Shown: positions 5,909-11,892 of the stretch, piece by piece
Numbering within the stretch: the stretch's first letter is position 1
Layout: each line of letters opens with the position of its first letter
Assembly: GCA_017540385.1 (NCBI GenBank)
Contig: JAFYBD010000025.1
Coordinates: 1 to 11,892 of the forward strand
Reading direction: 5' to 3'
DNA length: 11,892 nucleotides
From: Lentisphaeria bacterium
GTDB taxonomy: Bacteria > Verrucomicrobiota > Lentisphaeria > Victivallales > UBA1829
Program-made: the position numbers and the translations under genes
Notes under the pieces: generated by a model
What the model saw: the letters and a program-made list of their open reading frames with translations, nothing else
What the model was told of the DNA's origin: nothing
The model's database searches: none

Positions 5909-6712
5909 ATGGCAGCCATCACTCCACAAATGGTAAAGGAACTGCGCGACAAGACCGACGCAGGCATGGGCGAATGCAAGAAGGCCCTCATCGAAGCCAA
6001 CGGCGACATTGACGCCGCCGTCGACATCCTCCGCAAGGCCGGTATCGCCAAGAGCGCGCACCGCGCCGACCGCGCCACCGCCGAAGGCAAGATCTTCGTC
6101 GCCGTCGACGGCAACCAGGCTCTCATGCTCGAAGTCTGCTGCGAAACCGACTTCGTGGCCAACAACGAAAAGTTCCTTGAATACGGCAACGGCGCCGCGA
6201 AGAAGATCCTCGCGAACACCACCGGCGACGGCGACGTCACCGAGGCCGCGCAGAAGTCCGAAGAGACCGAGCTCGCCGCCCTGTTCTCCAAGTTCGGCGA
6301 GAAGATGATCATCCGCCGCGCTCTCCGTTACACCACCGACCAGAAGATCGCCTACTACATCCACTTCAACGGAAAGATCGGCGTCCTCCTCGACATCGGC
6401 GGCGAAATCGACGAAGCCGGCATCAAGAATACCTGCCTCCAGATCTGCGCCTCCAGCCCGCAGTACGTCAACTCCTCCGAAGTCCCGGCCGAAGCGATCG
6501 CCCACGAAAAGGAAATCGCCACCGCCCAGCTCAAGGAGAGCGGCAAGCCCGAGAACATCATCGAGAAGATCGTCGCCGGCAAGATCAACAGCTGGTACGG
6601 CGAAATCTGCCTCGTGAACCAGCCCTGGATCCTTGACAACAAGACCACCTTCGGCAAGCTCTTCCCGAAGGCCACCGTCAAGCGTTTCGCCCGCTGGGCC
6701 GTCGGACAGTAA
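5909..6712 (+). CDS. tsf: Elongation factor Ts
   Basis: Guanine nucleotide exchange factor that recycles EF-Tu-GDP in the cytoplasm during translation (267 aa; E. coli 283 aa). The N-terminal UBA-like domain contains KTDAGMGECKKAL (15-27). The core has the signature CETDFVANN (78-86), where the conserved Asp-Phe intrudes near the EF-Tu nucleotide site. Near the C-terminus, ENIIEKIVAGKINSWYGEIC followed by LVNQPW is the usual closing segment. The start codon follows the rpsB stop by 2 nt, and its GAGGAG site (5895-5900) lies inside the end of rpsB, so the two are translationally coupled. Unlike many bacteria, no pyrH or frr follows; a strong terminator closes the operon. Confidence 0.97.
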   Translation: MAAITPQMVKELRDKTDAGMGECKKALIEANGDIDAAVDILRKAGIAKSAHRADRATAEGKIFVAVDGNQALMLEVCCETDFVANNEKFLEYGNGAAKKILANTTGDGDVTEAAQKSEETELAALFSKFGEKMIIRRALRYTTDQKIAYYIHFNGKIGVLLDIGGEIDEAGIKNTCLQICASSPQYVNSSEVPAEAIAHEKEIATAQLKESGKPENIIEKIVAGKINSWYGEICLVNQPWILDNKTTFGKLFPKATVKRFARWAVGQ

Positions 6713-6738
6713 TCCGCTGTCTCATTCAGCTCTGTCGA

Positions 6739-6777
6739 CCCGTTCCGGTTCATGCCGGAGCGGGTTTTTGCTTTTTT
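6739..6777 (+). terminator. Strong intrinsic terminator of rpsB-tsf
   Basis: A 10-bp stem, CCCGTTCCGG (6739-6748) with CCGGAGCGGG (6755-6764) and one G-U pair, has a TTCATG loop. It is followed by TTTTTGCTTTTTT (6765-6777). It begins 26 bases after the tsf stop. Confidence 0.92.
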
Positions 6778-6830
6778 GGTGGGAGGAAATAATAAGGGCA
6801 GGGCGCGAAAAGGCCCGAGCCTGTTTTGAG

Positions 6831-6863
6831 AAAAAAAGGGATTGCCCCGGAGCATATCCGGGG
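6831..6863 (-). terminator. Probable terminator of the small membrane protein gene
   Basis: On the minus strand, CCCCGGA pairs with TCCGGGG (6845-6851 with 6857-6863) around a 5-nt loop, 16 bases past the stop codon. A T7 run follows after a 7-base gap (6831-6837). The gap makes it weaker than a classical terminator. It faces the tsf terminator from the other side. Confidence 0.5.
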
Positions 6864-6879
6864 AGCGCTCAGGCGGGGA

Positions 6880-7110
6880 TCATTCCTCGATGTTCTCGTC
6901 CTCTTCCGCCCACATGACCAGGATGCGCGCCATGGAGAACGTGAGGATGCTCATGATGCAGCAGCCGAGCGTGATCGACCACATGAAGATCGACGTGATG
7001 TCGGTCTCGATCAGTCCGAGGTAGATCATGACCAGGAGCATGGGGACCCCGATGACCGCCAGGACGGCGGAAATGATGTAGAGCGCGACTTTGATCCTCG
7101 TGACGGCCAT
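6880..7110 (-). CDS. Small two-helix membrane protein
   Basis: I do not recognise this 76-aa protein. It starts MAVTRIK and has two clear hydrophobic segments, VALYIISAVLAVIGVPMLLV and, after a short polar turn (GLIETDITS), IFMWSITLGCCIMSILTFSM. It ends in an acidic tail (WAEEDENIEE), so it should be an inner-membrane hairpin. Three ATGs are in frame. The one at 7164 falls beside the promoter -10 box and cannot lie on the transcript. The one at 7116 has GGGAG only 3 bases away. The one at 7110 has it 9 bases away and is preferred. It lies downstream of the glycosyltransferase pair on the same strand but has its own promoter, so a link to them is only possible. Real-gene status is supported by the promoter, RBS and terminator. 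Confidence 0.72.
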   Translation of the reverse strand: MAVTRIKVALYIISAVLAVIGVPMLLVMIYLGLIETDITSIFMWSITLGCCIMSILTFSMARILVMWAEEDENIEE

Positions 7111-7164
7111 ATCCATGTTCTCCCTGAAAAGGGGTGATGGTGCGGAAAAAAACGGAAATGTCAT

Positions 7165-7193
7165 AATATAACATGTCTTTCCGAGGATTTCAA
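7165..7193 (-). promoter_or_regulatory. Promoter of the small membrane protein gene
   Basis: On the minus strand, TTGAAA (7188-7193) and TATATT (7165-7170) are separated by 17 bp. The start should lie near 7158, so the leader is about 48 nt. Bases from the -35 onward, TTGAAATCCTCGGAAA, match the pfk promoter at 15 of 16 positions. Confidence 0.75.
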
Positions 7194-7203
7194 GTCCCGG
7201 CGG

Positions 7204-7232
7204 AAAAAGTTTTTCGCGATTTTGCGAATCGC
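7204..7232 (-). terminator. Possible weak terminator after the membrane glycosyltransferase gene
   Basis: On the minus strand, GCGATT pairs with AATCGC (7227-7232 with 7216-7221) around a 5-nt loop. GAAAAAC and TTTTT (7204-7208) follow. It lies 30 bases past the stop and just before the next promoter. The stem is AT-containing and the U-tract is displaced, so this is tentative. Confidence 0.35.
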
Positions 7233-7261
7233 CCGCGCATGGCGGCAGGCGCTTGCCTTCT

Positions 7262-9004
7262 TCAGGAAACGGCTTCCTTCGTCCGCCGGGCGCATCTTCT
7301 CCGCAGGCAGAACAGCAGGACGACGAAACCCAGCGCCAGGAACGACACGAAGAACGAGACCATGTGGAGCTTCGTCATGTGGTATGTGACCACTGCGACG
7401 CCATCGGAGGCGTTCGGGTGGAAGAGGAAGTGCTCCTGATCGGCGACGTCGATGGCGCCGCCCTTTTCTGTGTCGACGCGGTAGCCCTTGTAGTACACCC
7501 TGGGGATTTCGAAGGCGTCGTTGTGATCGAACCCGGAGAACTTGATCTCGAGCCTGTTCCAGCCGGACGCGGTCACCTCGGCCGTCGCCGCCGGATTGTC
7601 GCTCGTGACCGGAGTCTTGCCGCCGAGGCCCTCGTAATCGCCGTCGACCCGTCCCTGCGGCAGGAAATGCACGCCGCTCATGATGGACTGGGCCGCCAGT
7701 TCGCGCGAAACGTCGTGGACGATCGCGTGTTCCGAAATCTTGGCCGCGAAATGATAGGCGTGGAGAAACCACCACGGGAACGCGCATCCGCAGAGCAGGA
7801 TCCACAGCCAGGTGCGGCGCGCCGCGGTGGAACGCCCCGCGAGCAGAGCGCCCAGCAGCAGACCGCCGCCCAGCGCCGCGAAAGCCGTCGCGGGCATGTA
7901 GAACCGCCACGGGAACTGGATGGCCGCGAGGGCGCTCATCATGCCCTGCCACGGGAGGAACTCCGAGGCGGCGATGAGCGTGGCGAACGCGATGACCATG
8001 CACAGATCGCGGAAACGTTCCGCAGGCGTCCGCTCCGATTTGAGGCGGAACCGCTGCAGGAAGACGATCACGAAGATGATGCCGATTCCGGGCGGATGCC
8101 ACCATTCCATCTTCATGTACGGCAGCTCCAGGAAGAGCCGCGGGAACGGCACCATGCGGTCGGCGATCGGGGAGTGCATCGTGGCCTTGGTCAGGTTGAA
8201 CTTCAGCCCGGCGATCTGTTCGATCAGCGGAGCCCAGGCGAACGCGGCGAGCGCGAAGGCGAGGATGCCGGCGGCGGCGAGCGTGCCGACGCGCCGCAGG
8301 TCGCGGAGCAGGACGGGCGCGTTGAACGCGATGACCATCCCGCCGACGATGCTCATCAGCACGAACGTGATGTTGTGCGCGTAGAAGAGTCCGGCATAGC
8401 TGAGCGCGAGCGGCAGACAGCTGCGTTTCTCCGCTTCGTCGTACAGCACGTTCCACAGCCCGTAGATGCACCACGGCACGAAGAAGAACGCCATCACTTC
8501 GCCCACTGCGGCGCGGATGATCACGTCGCAGGCGTAGTAGCTGCTCCAGCAGTACAGCAGCCCGGCCGCGAACCCGGTGAATTCGTCGCCGGAGATGCGT
8601 TTCGCCACCCAGTACATCGAGTACGCCGCGAGCAGGCCCCAGGTGACGAGGAAGAGTTTGTACGCGATCAGGACCGGGACCCCCGCGGCCGCAAGCAGTC
8701 CGTAGGGATAGAAATACAGATCGGAATAGAAGAGCCCGGGGCCGTACCCGTAGCCGCCGATCGCGTCGAAATTGATGAGCGGCAGGAGTTCTCCGGCGCG
8801 GAATCCCTCGCGCAGGGTCACGAGCCGCGAGAGGTGGTAGAGGCTGTCGTGTCCGTGCGGGAGCCCCGGGAAAACGAGCAGGGGGAGGAATCCGAGGAGG
8901 ATCAGCGCGCCAAGCAGGGCGGGATAGAGCCGCCTGCCGGGGACGCGTTCCAGCGTGCGGTCTGCGAATCGTTCAAACGGGGCGATGAGGTTGATTGCTT
9001 TCAT
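7262..9004 (-). CDS. Multipass GT-C-like membrane protein (PTPS-related / YfhO-like)
   Basis: A 580-aa integral membrane protein with about ten or eleven hydrophobic helices. After the first helix (about 27-45) comes a loop with PHGHDSLYHLSR (49-60), then GELLPLINFDAIGGYGYGPG and an aromatic FYSDLYFYPYG. This His-Asp loop with GYGYGPG resembles the GT-C-type, YfhO-like and '6-pyruvoyl-tetrahydropterin synthase related' (PF10131) membrane families, which probably use polyprenyl-phosphate sugars outside the membrane. Asp53 would be the catalytic candidate. IQFPWRFYMPAT (362-373) is another typical motif. Residues about 425-540 form a soluble, probably periplasmic domain before a last helix (about 547-566) and a basic tail. 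The start overlaps the end of the upstream GT2 gene by 32 bp with a poor RBS, suggesting translational coupling. Enzymatic activity is inferred. Confidence 0.85.
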   Translation of the reverse strand: MKAINLIAPFERFADRTLERVPGRRLYPALLGALILLGFLPLLVFPGLPHGHDSLYHLSRLVTLREGFRAGELLPLINFDAIGGYGYGPGLFYSDLYFYPYGLLAAAGVPVLIAYKLFLVTWGLLAAYSMYWVAKRISGDEFTGFAAGLLYCWSSYYACDVIIRAAVGEVMAFFFVPWCIYGLWNVLYDEAEKRSCLPLALSYAGLFYAHNITFVLMSIVGGMVIAFNAPVLLRDLRRVGTLAAAGILAFALAAFAWAPLIEQIAGLKFNLTKATMHSPIADRMVPFPRLFLELPYMKMEWWHPPGIGIIFVIVFLQRFRLKSERTPAERFRDLCMVIAFATLIAASEFLPWQGMMSALAAIQFPWRFYMPATAFAALGGGLLLGALLAGRSTAARRTWLWILLCGCAFPWWFLHAYHFAAKISEHAIVHDVSRELAAQSIMSGVHFLPQGRVDGDYEGLGGKTPVTSDNPAATAEVTASGWNRLEIKFSGFDHNDAFEIPRVYYKGYRVDTEKGGAIDVADQEHFLFHPNASDGVAVVTYHMTKLHMVSFFVSFLALGFVVLLFCLRRRCARRTKEAVS

Positions 9005-9977
9005 GTTCGGCCTGGTCCGGGTTGGGTTCGAGACGCTCCGAAACGAGGTATCGGGGTCTGTGTTTGACTTCCATATAGGTCTTCGCGATGTATTCGCCGA
9101 TGACGCCGATGGACACCAGCTGGACGCCGCTGAAGAGCAGTATGAGGATGGTCAGCGAGGTCCAGCCGGCCACCGTGTAGCCGAAGAATTTGGAGTAGAG
9201 TACGTACGCCAGTACGGCGATACAGAACGCCAGCGCGGTCATCCCCGCCAGCGTGATCACGCGGATCGGACGCACGCTGAAGGACGTGATGCCGTCCCAC
9301 GCCAGCAGGAGCATTTTCGAGATGGAGTAGTGCGTGGGGCGCGCCGCGGCTTTCCGGCTGTAGGTCACGATGGCCTGGCGGAACCCGATCAGCGGCACGA
9401 GTCCGCGCAGATAGAGGTTGACTTCCCCGTACTCGGACAGAGCGTCCAACGCCCGCGCGCTCATCAGGCGGAAATCGGCGTGATTGTAGACGGTCTTCAC
9501 GCCCATCCACGCGAGCAGGCGGTAGAACCCCTGGGCGGTGGAGCGTTTCAGGAAGGAATCGCTGGAACGGTCGCTGCGGACGCCGTACACGATGTCGTGA
9601 CCGTTGCGGTACTCCTCCACGAACTGCGGCAGCACGTTCACGTCGTCCTGCAGGTCGGCGTCGAGGCTGATGGATGCTTCCGCGAATTTCCGCGACTCCA
9701 TGAGTCCGGCGAGCAACGCGGCCTGATGACCCCGGTTCGCGGCCAGGTGGATCCCGAGGAATCTGTCCGGGGCTTCCGCATGGAGGCGCGAGATGATGTC
9801 CCAGGTGGTGTCCGTGGAGCCGTCGTCGGAGAAGAGGATCACGCTGTCCGCGCTGGCGACCCCGGCGGCGGCCATTTCGTCCAGTTTCGAGGAGAGGATG
9901 CGTGCGCTGTCTTCCAGAATTGCGGATTCGTTGTAGCACGGGACGACGAGCGCGATGACAGGAGCTTGGGTTGGCAT
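8973..9977 (-). CDS. GT2 glycosyltransferase, DPM1/GtrB/ArnC-like
   Basis: Likely transfers a sugar from a nucleotide donor to polyprenyl phosphate at the inner face of the membrane (334 aa). Family motifs: VVPCYNE (11-17), DDGSTD (51-56), NRGHQAAL (81-88) and SLDADLQDD (104-112), the metal-binding Asp motif. ADFRLMS (167-173) and a KM segment (about 211-212) precede two C-terminal transmembrane helices (about 238-260 and 272-295) and a charged tail. Size and layout match GtrB/YfdH/ArnC-type bactoprenol sugar transferases. The ATG has AGAGG six bases upstream. It is first in an operon with the GT-C-like gene, whose start overlaps its end, as donor synthase and lipid-linked sugar user commonly pair. 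No GtrA-like flippase is seen. The sugar cannot be told from sequence. Confidence 0.93.
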   Translation of the reverse strand: MPTQAPVIALVVPCYNESAILEDSARILSSKLDEMAAAGVASADSVILFSDDGSTDTTWDIISRLHAEAPDRFLGIHLAANRGHQAALLAGLMESRKFAEASISLDADLQDDVNVLPQFVEEYRNGHDIVYGVRSDRSSDSFLKRSTAQGFYRLLAWMGVKTVYNHADFRLMSARALDALSEYGEVNLYLRGLVPLIGFRQAIVTYSRKAAARPTHYSISKMLLLAWDGITSFSVRPIRVITLAGMTALAFCIAVLAYVLYSKFFGYTVAGWTSLTILILLFSGVQLVSIGVIGEYIAKTYMEVKHRPRYLVSERLEPNPDQAEHESNQPHRPV

Positions 9978-10026
9978 GGTGGCCTCTTGATGCTGCCGGA
10001 GATTCGGGGTTGTGCGGTTTCAGAGT

Positions 10027-10055
10027 AATATAGCGGTGTTTGCCGGATATGTCAA
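10027..10055 (-). promoter_or_regulatory. Promoter of the glycosyltransferase operon
   Basis: On the minus strand, TTGACA (10050-10055) and TATATT (10027-10032) are separated by 17 bp. The start should be near 10020, about 43 nt before the GT2 start codon. Confidence 0.78.
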
Positions 10056-10066
10056 GCAGGAACGGC

Positions 10067-10116
10067 AAAAAAACGGAAGCCGTTTGGCCCGGAAACCCTC
10101 CCCGGTGCGCTTTTTT
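10067..10116. other. Terminator-like elements in the second divergent region
   Basis: On the minus strand a perfect AAACGG/CCGTTT hairpin (10071-10085) runs straight into a T-tract (10067-10070 plus the stem end). It looks like a minus-facing terminator, yet no minus-strand gene lies upstream of it. On the plus strand, CCCCGGTGCGC (10100-10110) is followed at once by T6 (10111-10116), with a CCGG/CCGG pairing possible ahead of it. Beyond this, 10117-10149 is A/T-rich and may act as an UP-type element for the araB promoter. Confidence 0.4.
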
Positions 10117-10149
10117 GTAGAAAAAGCTCCGAAAAATCGCTTTTCGCAG

Positions 10150-10178
10150 TTGATTTTATGCGGACTTCGTGGTATAGT
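10150..10178 (+). promoter_or_regulatory. Probable promoter of araB
   Basis: TTGATT (10150-10155) and TATAGT (10173-10178) are separated by 17 bp. The predicted start is near 10185. No clear AraC or AraR operator palindrome is recognisable next to it. Confidence 0.6.
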
Positions 10179-10184
10179 TCCGAC

Positions 10185-10492
10185 AGTAGTTTTTTCATTC
10201 GGCAACGAGAGGCGTCATCATGACCGAGTTTTCCGGCAGATCTGTGGATTCGGCGCTCCCCCTGAATGCGGAGGCTCTCCGCATTGCTCGGGGCGGCGGA
10301 CTCGCATCCTGCCTGCGCGGCGTACCGGGAGCCCGCGAGGGGCGTTCCGGTTACCGCGGGACGACTTCGGAAGAGCCCGGACCGGGATCCCCGGCCGACG
10401 CGATGAGCCGCACCGTTGCCCATGCACAGGACGAAACGATTCAAAATCAACCATAACAACCGCAAAAAACACTTCCATCAAGGAGAAACAAC
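10185..10492 (+). promoter_or_regulatory. Long structured araB leader with a possible upstream ORF
   Basis: About 308 nt separate the predicted start from araB. It contains a perfect 9-bp hairpin, AATGCGGAG/CTCCGCATT (10265-10285), with a 3-nt loop and no U-tract. A longer-range pairing, CCCGCG/CGCGGG (10332-10337 with 10355-10360), and a CCGG-rich palindrome near 10381-10394 follow. A 78-codon ORF (10220-10456) begins with ATG and has AGAGG seven bases upstream, ending 36 nt before araB. Its codons (GGA, CGG, GGG, CAA, GCA) differ from the C-ending usage of the neighbouring genes and the product resembles nothing I know, so I treat it as doubtful. The region could be a regulatory leader or the remains of a lost gene. 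Confidence 0.4.
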
Positions 10493-11892
10493 ATGAGCAG
10501 TCAACTGACGATTGGACTTGACTTCGGTTCCGACAGCGTGAGAGCCGTACTGGTCGATGTCGAAAACGGCGAAATCCTCGCCTCCTGCGTGCAGAACTAT
10601 CCCCGCTGGAGCGAGGGCAAATTCTGCGATGCGCCGAACAACCAGTTCCGCCAGCATCCCCTCGACTACCTCGAGAGCCTCGAAGTCGTCGTGAAGGGCG
10701 TCATGCAGGGCGTCGACAAGACCCGCGTCATCGGCATCGGCGTCGACACCACGGGCTCCACCCCCTGCGCCGTCAACCGCGAAGGCGTCCCGCTGTCCAT
10801 GCTCCCCGAGTTCGCCGAAGACCCGAACGCCATGTTCATCCTGTGGAAGGACCACACCGCCATTTTCGAGGCGGACGAGATCAACGCCTACGCGAAATCC
10901 CACGGCGGTACCGACTACACCATGTACGAGGGCGGCATCTACTCCAGCGAATGGTTCTTCGCGAAGATTCTCCATACGCTCCGCATGAGCGAATCCGTCC
11001 GCAAGGCGGCGTTCAGCTGGGTTGAACACTGCGACTGGATCCCCGCCGAGCTCACCGGCAACATCGACCCGCTCAAGATGGCGCGCAGCCGCTGCGCAGC
11101 CGGTCACAAGGCCATGTGGCACGAGAGCTGGGGCGGACTCCCGCCCGAGGAATTCTTCGCCGGGCTCGATCCCATGCTCGCCGGACTCCGCGACCGCCTG
11201 TTCAAGGACACCGTGACCGGCGACAAGCCGGCCGGCAAACTCTCCGCGAAGTGGGCGGATCGCCTCGGACTCACGACCGACGTCGTGGTCGCGGCCGGTG
11301 CGTTCGACTGCCACTTCGGCGCGGTCGGCGCCCAGATCCACGCCTACGACCTGGTGAAGGTCTGCGGCACCAGCACCTGCGACATCCTCGTGGCCCCGCA
11401 GGTCAACAACTGCATCCCCGGCATCTGCGGCCAGGTGGACGGCTCCGTGATCCCCGGCATGATCGGTCTCGAAGCCGGCCAGTCCGCCTTTGGCGACGTC
11501 TACGCCTGGTTCAAGCGCCTGCTCTCCTACGCCGGTGACATCAAGATCGCCGAGCTCGAAAAAGAAGCCGCCACCATCCCCGTCGGCACCACCGGCGTCC
11601 TCGCGCTCGACTGGTTCAACGGCCGCCGCACCCCGAACGCCAACCAGAAGCTCACCGGCGCGATCTGCGGCCTCAACCTCGGCACCACCGCCCCGATGAT
11701 CTACCGCGCCCTCGCCGAGAGCACCGTCTACGGCGCCCGCGCCATCATCGACCACTTCAAGGCGCAGTCCATCCCGATCCGCAACGTCATCATGACCGGC
11801 GGCATCAGCCGCAAGTCCCCGTTCATCATGCAGATGTGCGCCGACGTCTTCAACCTCCCGATCAAGATCGCCGCCTGCGACCAGACCTGCGC
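10493..11892 (+). CDS. araB: Ribulokinase, N-terminal 466 codons (runs off the window)
   Basis: Phosphorylates L-ribulose to L-ribulose 5-phosphate in cytosolic arabinose catabolism. It is an FGGY-family sugar kinase (E. coli AraB is 566 aa), so about 100 residues are missing at the window end. Motifs: GLDFGSDSVRAVLVD (8-22); GVDTTGSTP (83-91); LWKDHTA (117-123), typical of ribulokinases; EHCDWIPAELTG (178-189); RSRCAAGHKAMWH (198-210); GAFDCHFGAVGA (269-280) with the catalytic-type Asp272; CGTSTCDI (291-298); GQVDGSVIPGMIGLEAGQSA (313-332); and the ATP-site MTGGIS (434-439). The ATG at 10493 has AAGGAG with 7-nt spacing. It follows a long leader; araA or araD may lie beyond the window, which cannot be seen. 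C-ending codons suggest high expression. Confidence 0.96.
   Translation, partial: MSSQLTIGLDFGSDSVRAVLVDVENGEILASCVQNYPRWSEGKFCDAPNNQFRQHPLDYLESLEVVVKGVMQGVDKTRVIGIGVDTTGSTPCAVNREGVPLSMLPEFAEDPNAMFILWKDHTAIFEADEINAYAKSHGGTDYTMYEGGIYSSEWFFAKILHTLRMSESVRKAAFSWVEHCDWIPAELTGNIDPLKMARSRCAAGHKAMWHESWGGLPPEEFFAGLDPMLAGLRDRLFKDTVTGDKPAGKLSAKWADRLGLTTDVVVAAGAFDCHFGAVGAQIHAYDLVKVCGTSTCDILVAPQVNNCIPGICGQVDGSVIPGMIGLEAGQSAFGDVYAWFKRLLSYAGDIKIAELEKEAATIPVGTTGVLALDWFNGRRTPNANQKLTGAICGLNLGTTAPMIYRALAESTVYGARAIIDHFKAQSIPIRNVIMTGGISRKSPFIMQMCADVFNLPIKIAACDQTC

Noticed and set aside
5642..6505. 287-codon minus-strand ORF across the rpsB-tsf junction
   Set aside because: It crosses two unmistakable genes on the other strand; low-complexity product.
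7111..7164. Upstream extension of the small membrane protein to ATG 7164
   Set aside because: ATG 7164 lies immediately next to the -10 box (7165-7170) and upstream of the expected transcript start.
7253..9067. 604-codon plus-strand ORF opposite the membrane protein gene
   Set aside because: The product is a His/Asp/Glu/Arg-rich string caused by antisense reading of hydrophobic codons; no RBS or family motif.
10052..10465. 137-codon minus-strand ORF in the araB leader
   Set aside because: No RBS, mixed composition, and it crosses a terminator-like hairpin and the GT2 promoter -35 box.
10478..11755. 425-codon minus-strand ORF opposite araB
   Set aside because: Shadow of araB, whose FGGY motifs are intact on the plus strand.

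Overview
The window is a dense, GC-rich stretch of bacterial chromosome. It carries housekeeping genes (replicase clamp loader, glycolytic phosphofructokinase, ribosomal protein S2, elongation factor Ts, ribulokinase), a lipid-linked glycosylation pair and three small envelope proteins. There are no phage, transposon, CRISPR, tRNA or rRNA signatures. Sigma-70-like promoters (TTGAAA or TTGACA, 17-bp spacer, TATATT), a long plant/spirochaete-type ATP phosphofructokinase, an S2 protein with a long basic tail and strongly C-ending codons would fit a member of the PVC group such as Lentisphaerota. That taxonomic guess is weak and rests on general impression only.

Layout. Positions 1-230 (minus) are the start of a secreted proline-rich protein whose end lies outside the window; its promoter spacer contains a palindrome. 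Positions 392-3868 (minus) form a pfk-dnaX operon with a 30-bp gap. A divergent region (3869-4196) separates it from a small plus-strand lipoprotein gene (4197-4703). A terminator follows, then rpsB-tsf (4965-6712) behind a long, highly structured leader and ahead of a strong terminator. Positions 6880-7110 (minus) encode a small two-helix membrane protein with its own promoter. Positions 7262-9977 (minus) hold an overlapping pair: a polyprenyl-phosphate-type GT2 glycosyltransferase and a GT-C-like multipass membrane protein. A second divergent region (9978-10492) leads into araB (10493 to the window end), which has a leader of about 300 nt.

How the genes work together. DnaX loads the replicative clamp, and its co-transcribed partner is a glycolytic enzyme, probably a growth-related grouping without a shared pathway. 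rpsB and tsf form the classical translation operon. The GT2/GT-C pair probably makes a lipid-linked sugar and transfers it outside the membrane. AraB would feed L-ribulose into the pentose phosphate pathway.

The most interesting signals are regulatory. (1) An A9 run in the middle of dnaX gives an almost immediate stop in both alternative frames, at the length expected for a gamma subunit. (2) The rpsB leader has a perfect three-helix junction followed by a twin hairpin with a shared loop motif. (3) The promoters share a motif just downstream of the -35 element. (4) Terminator-like elements with a shared 11-nt motif occur in both divergent regions.
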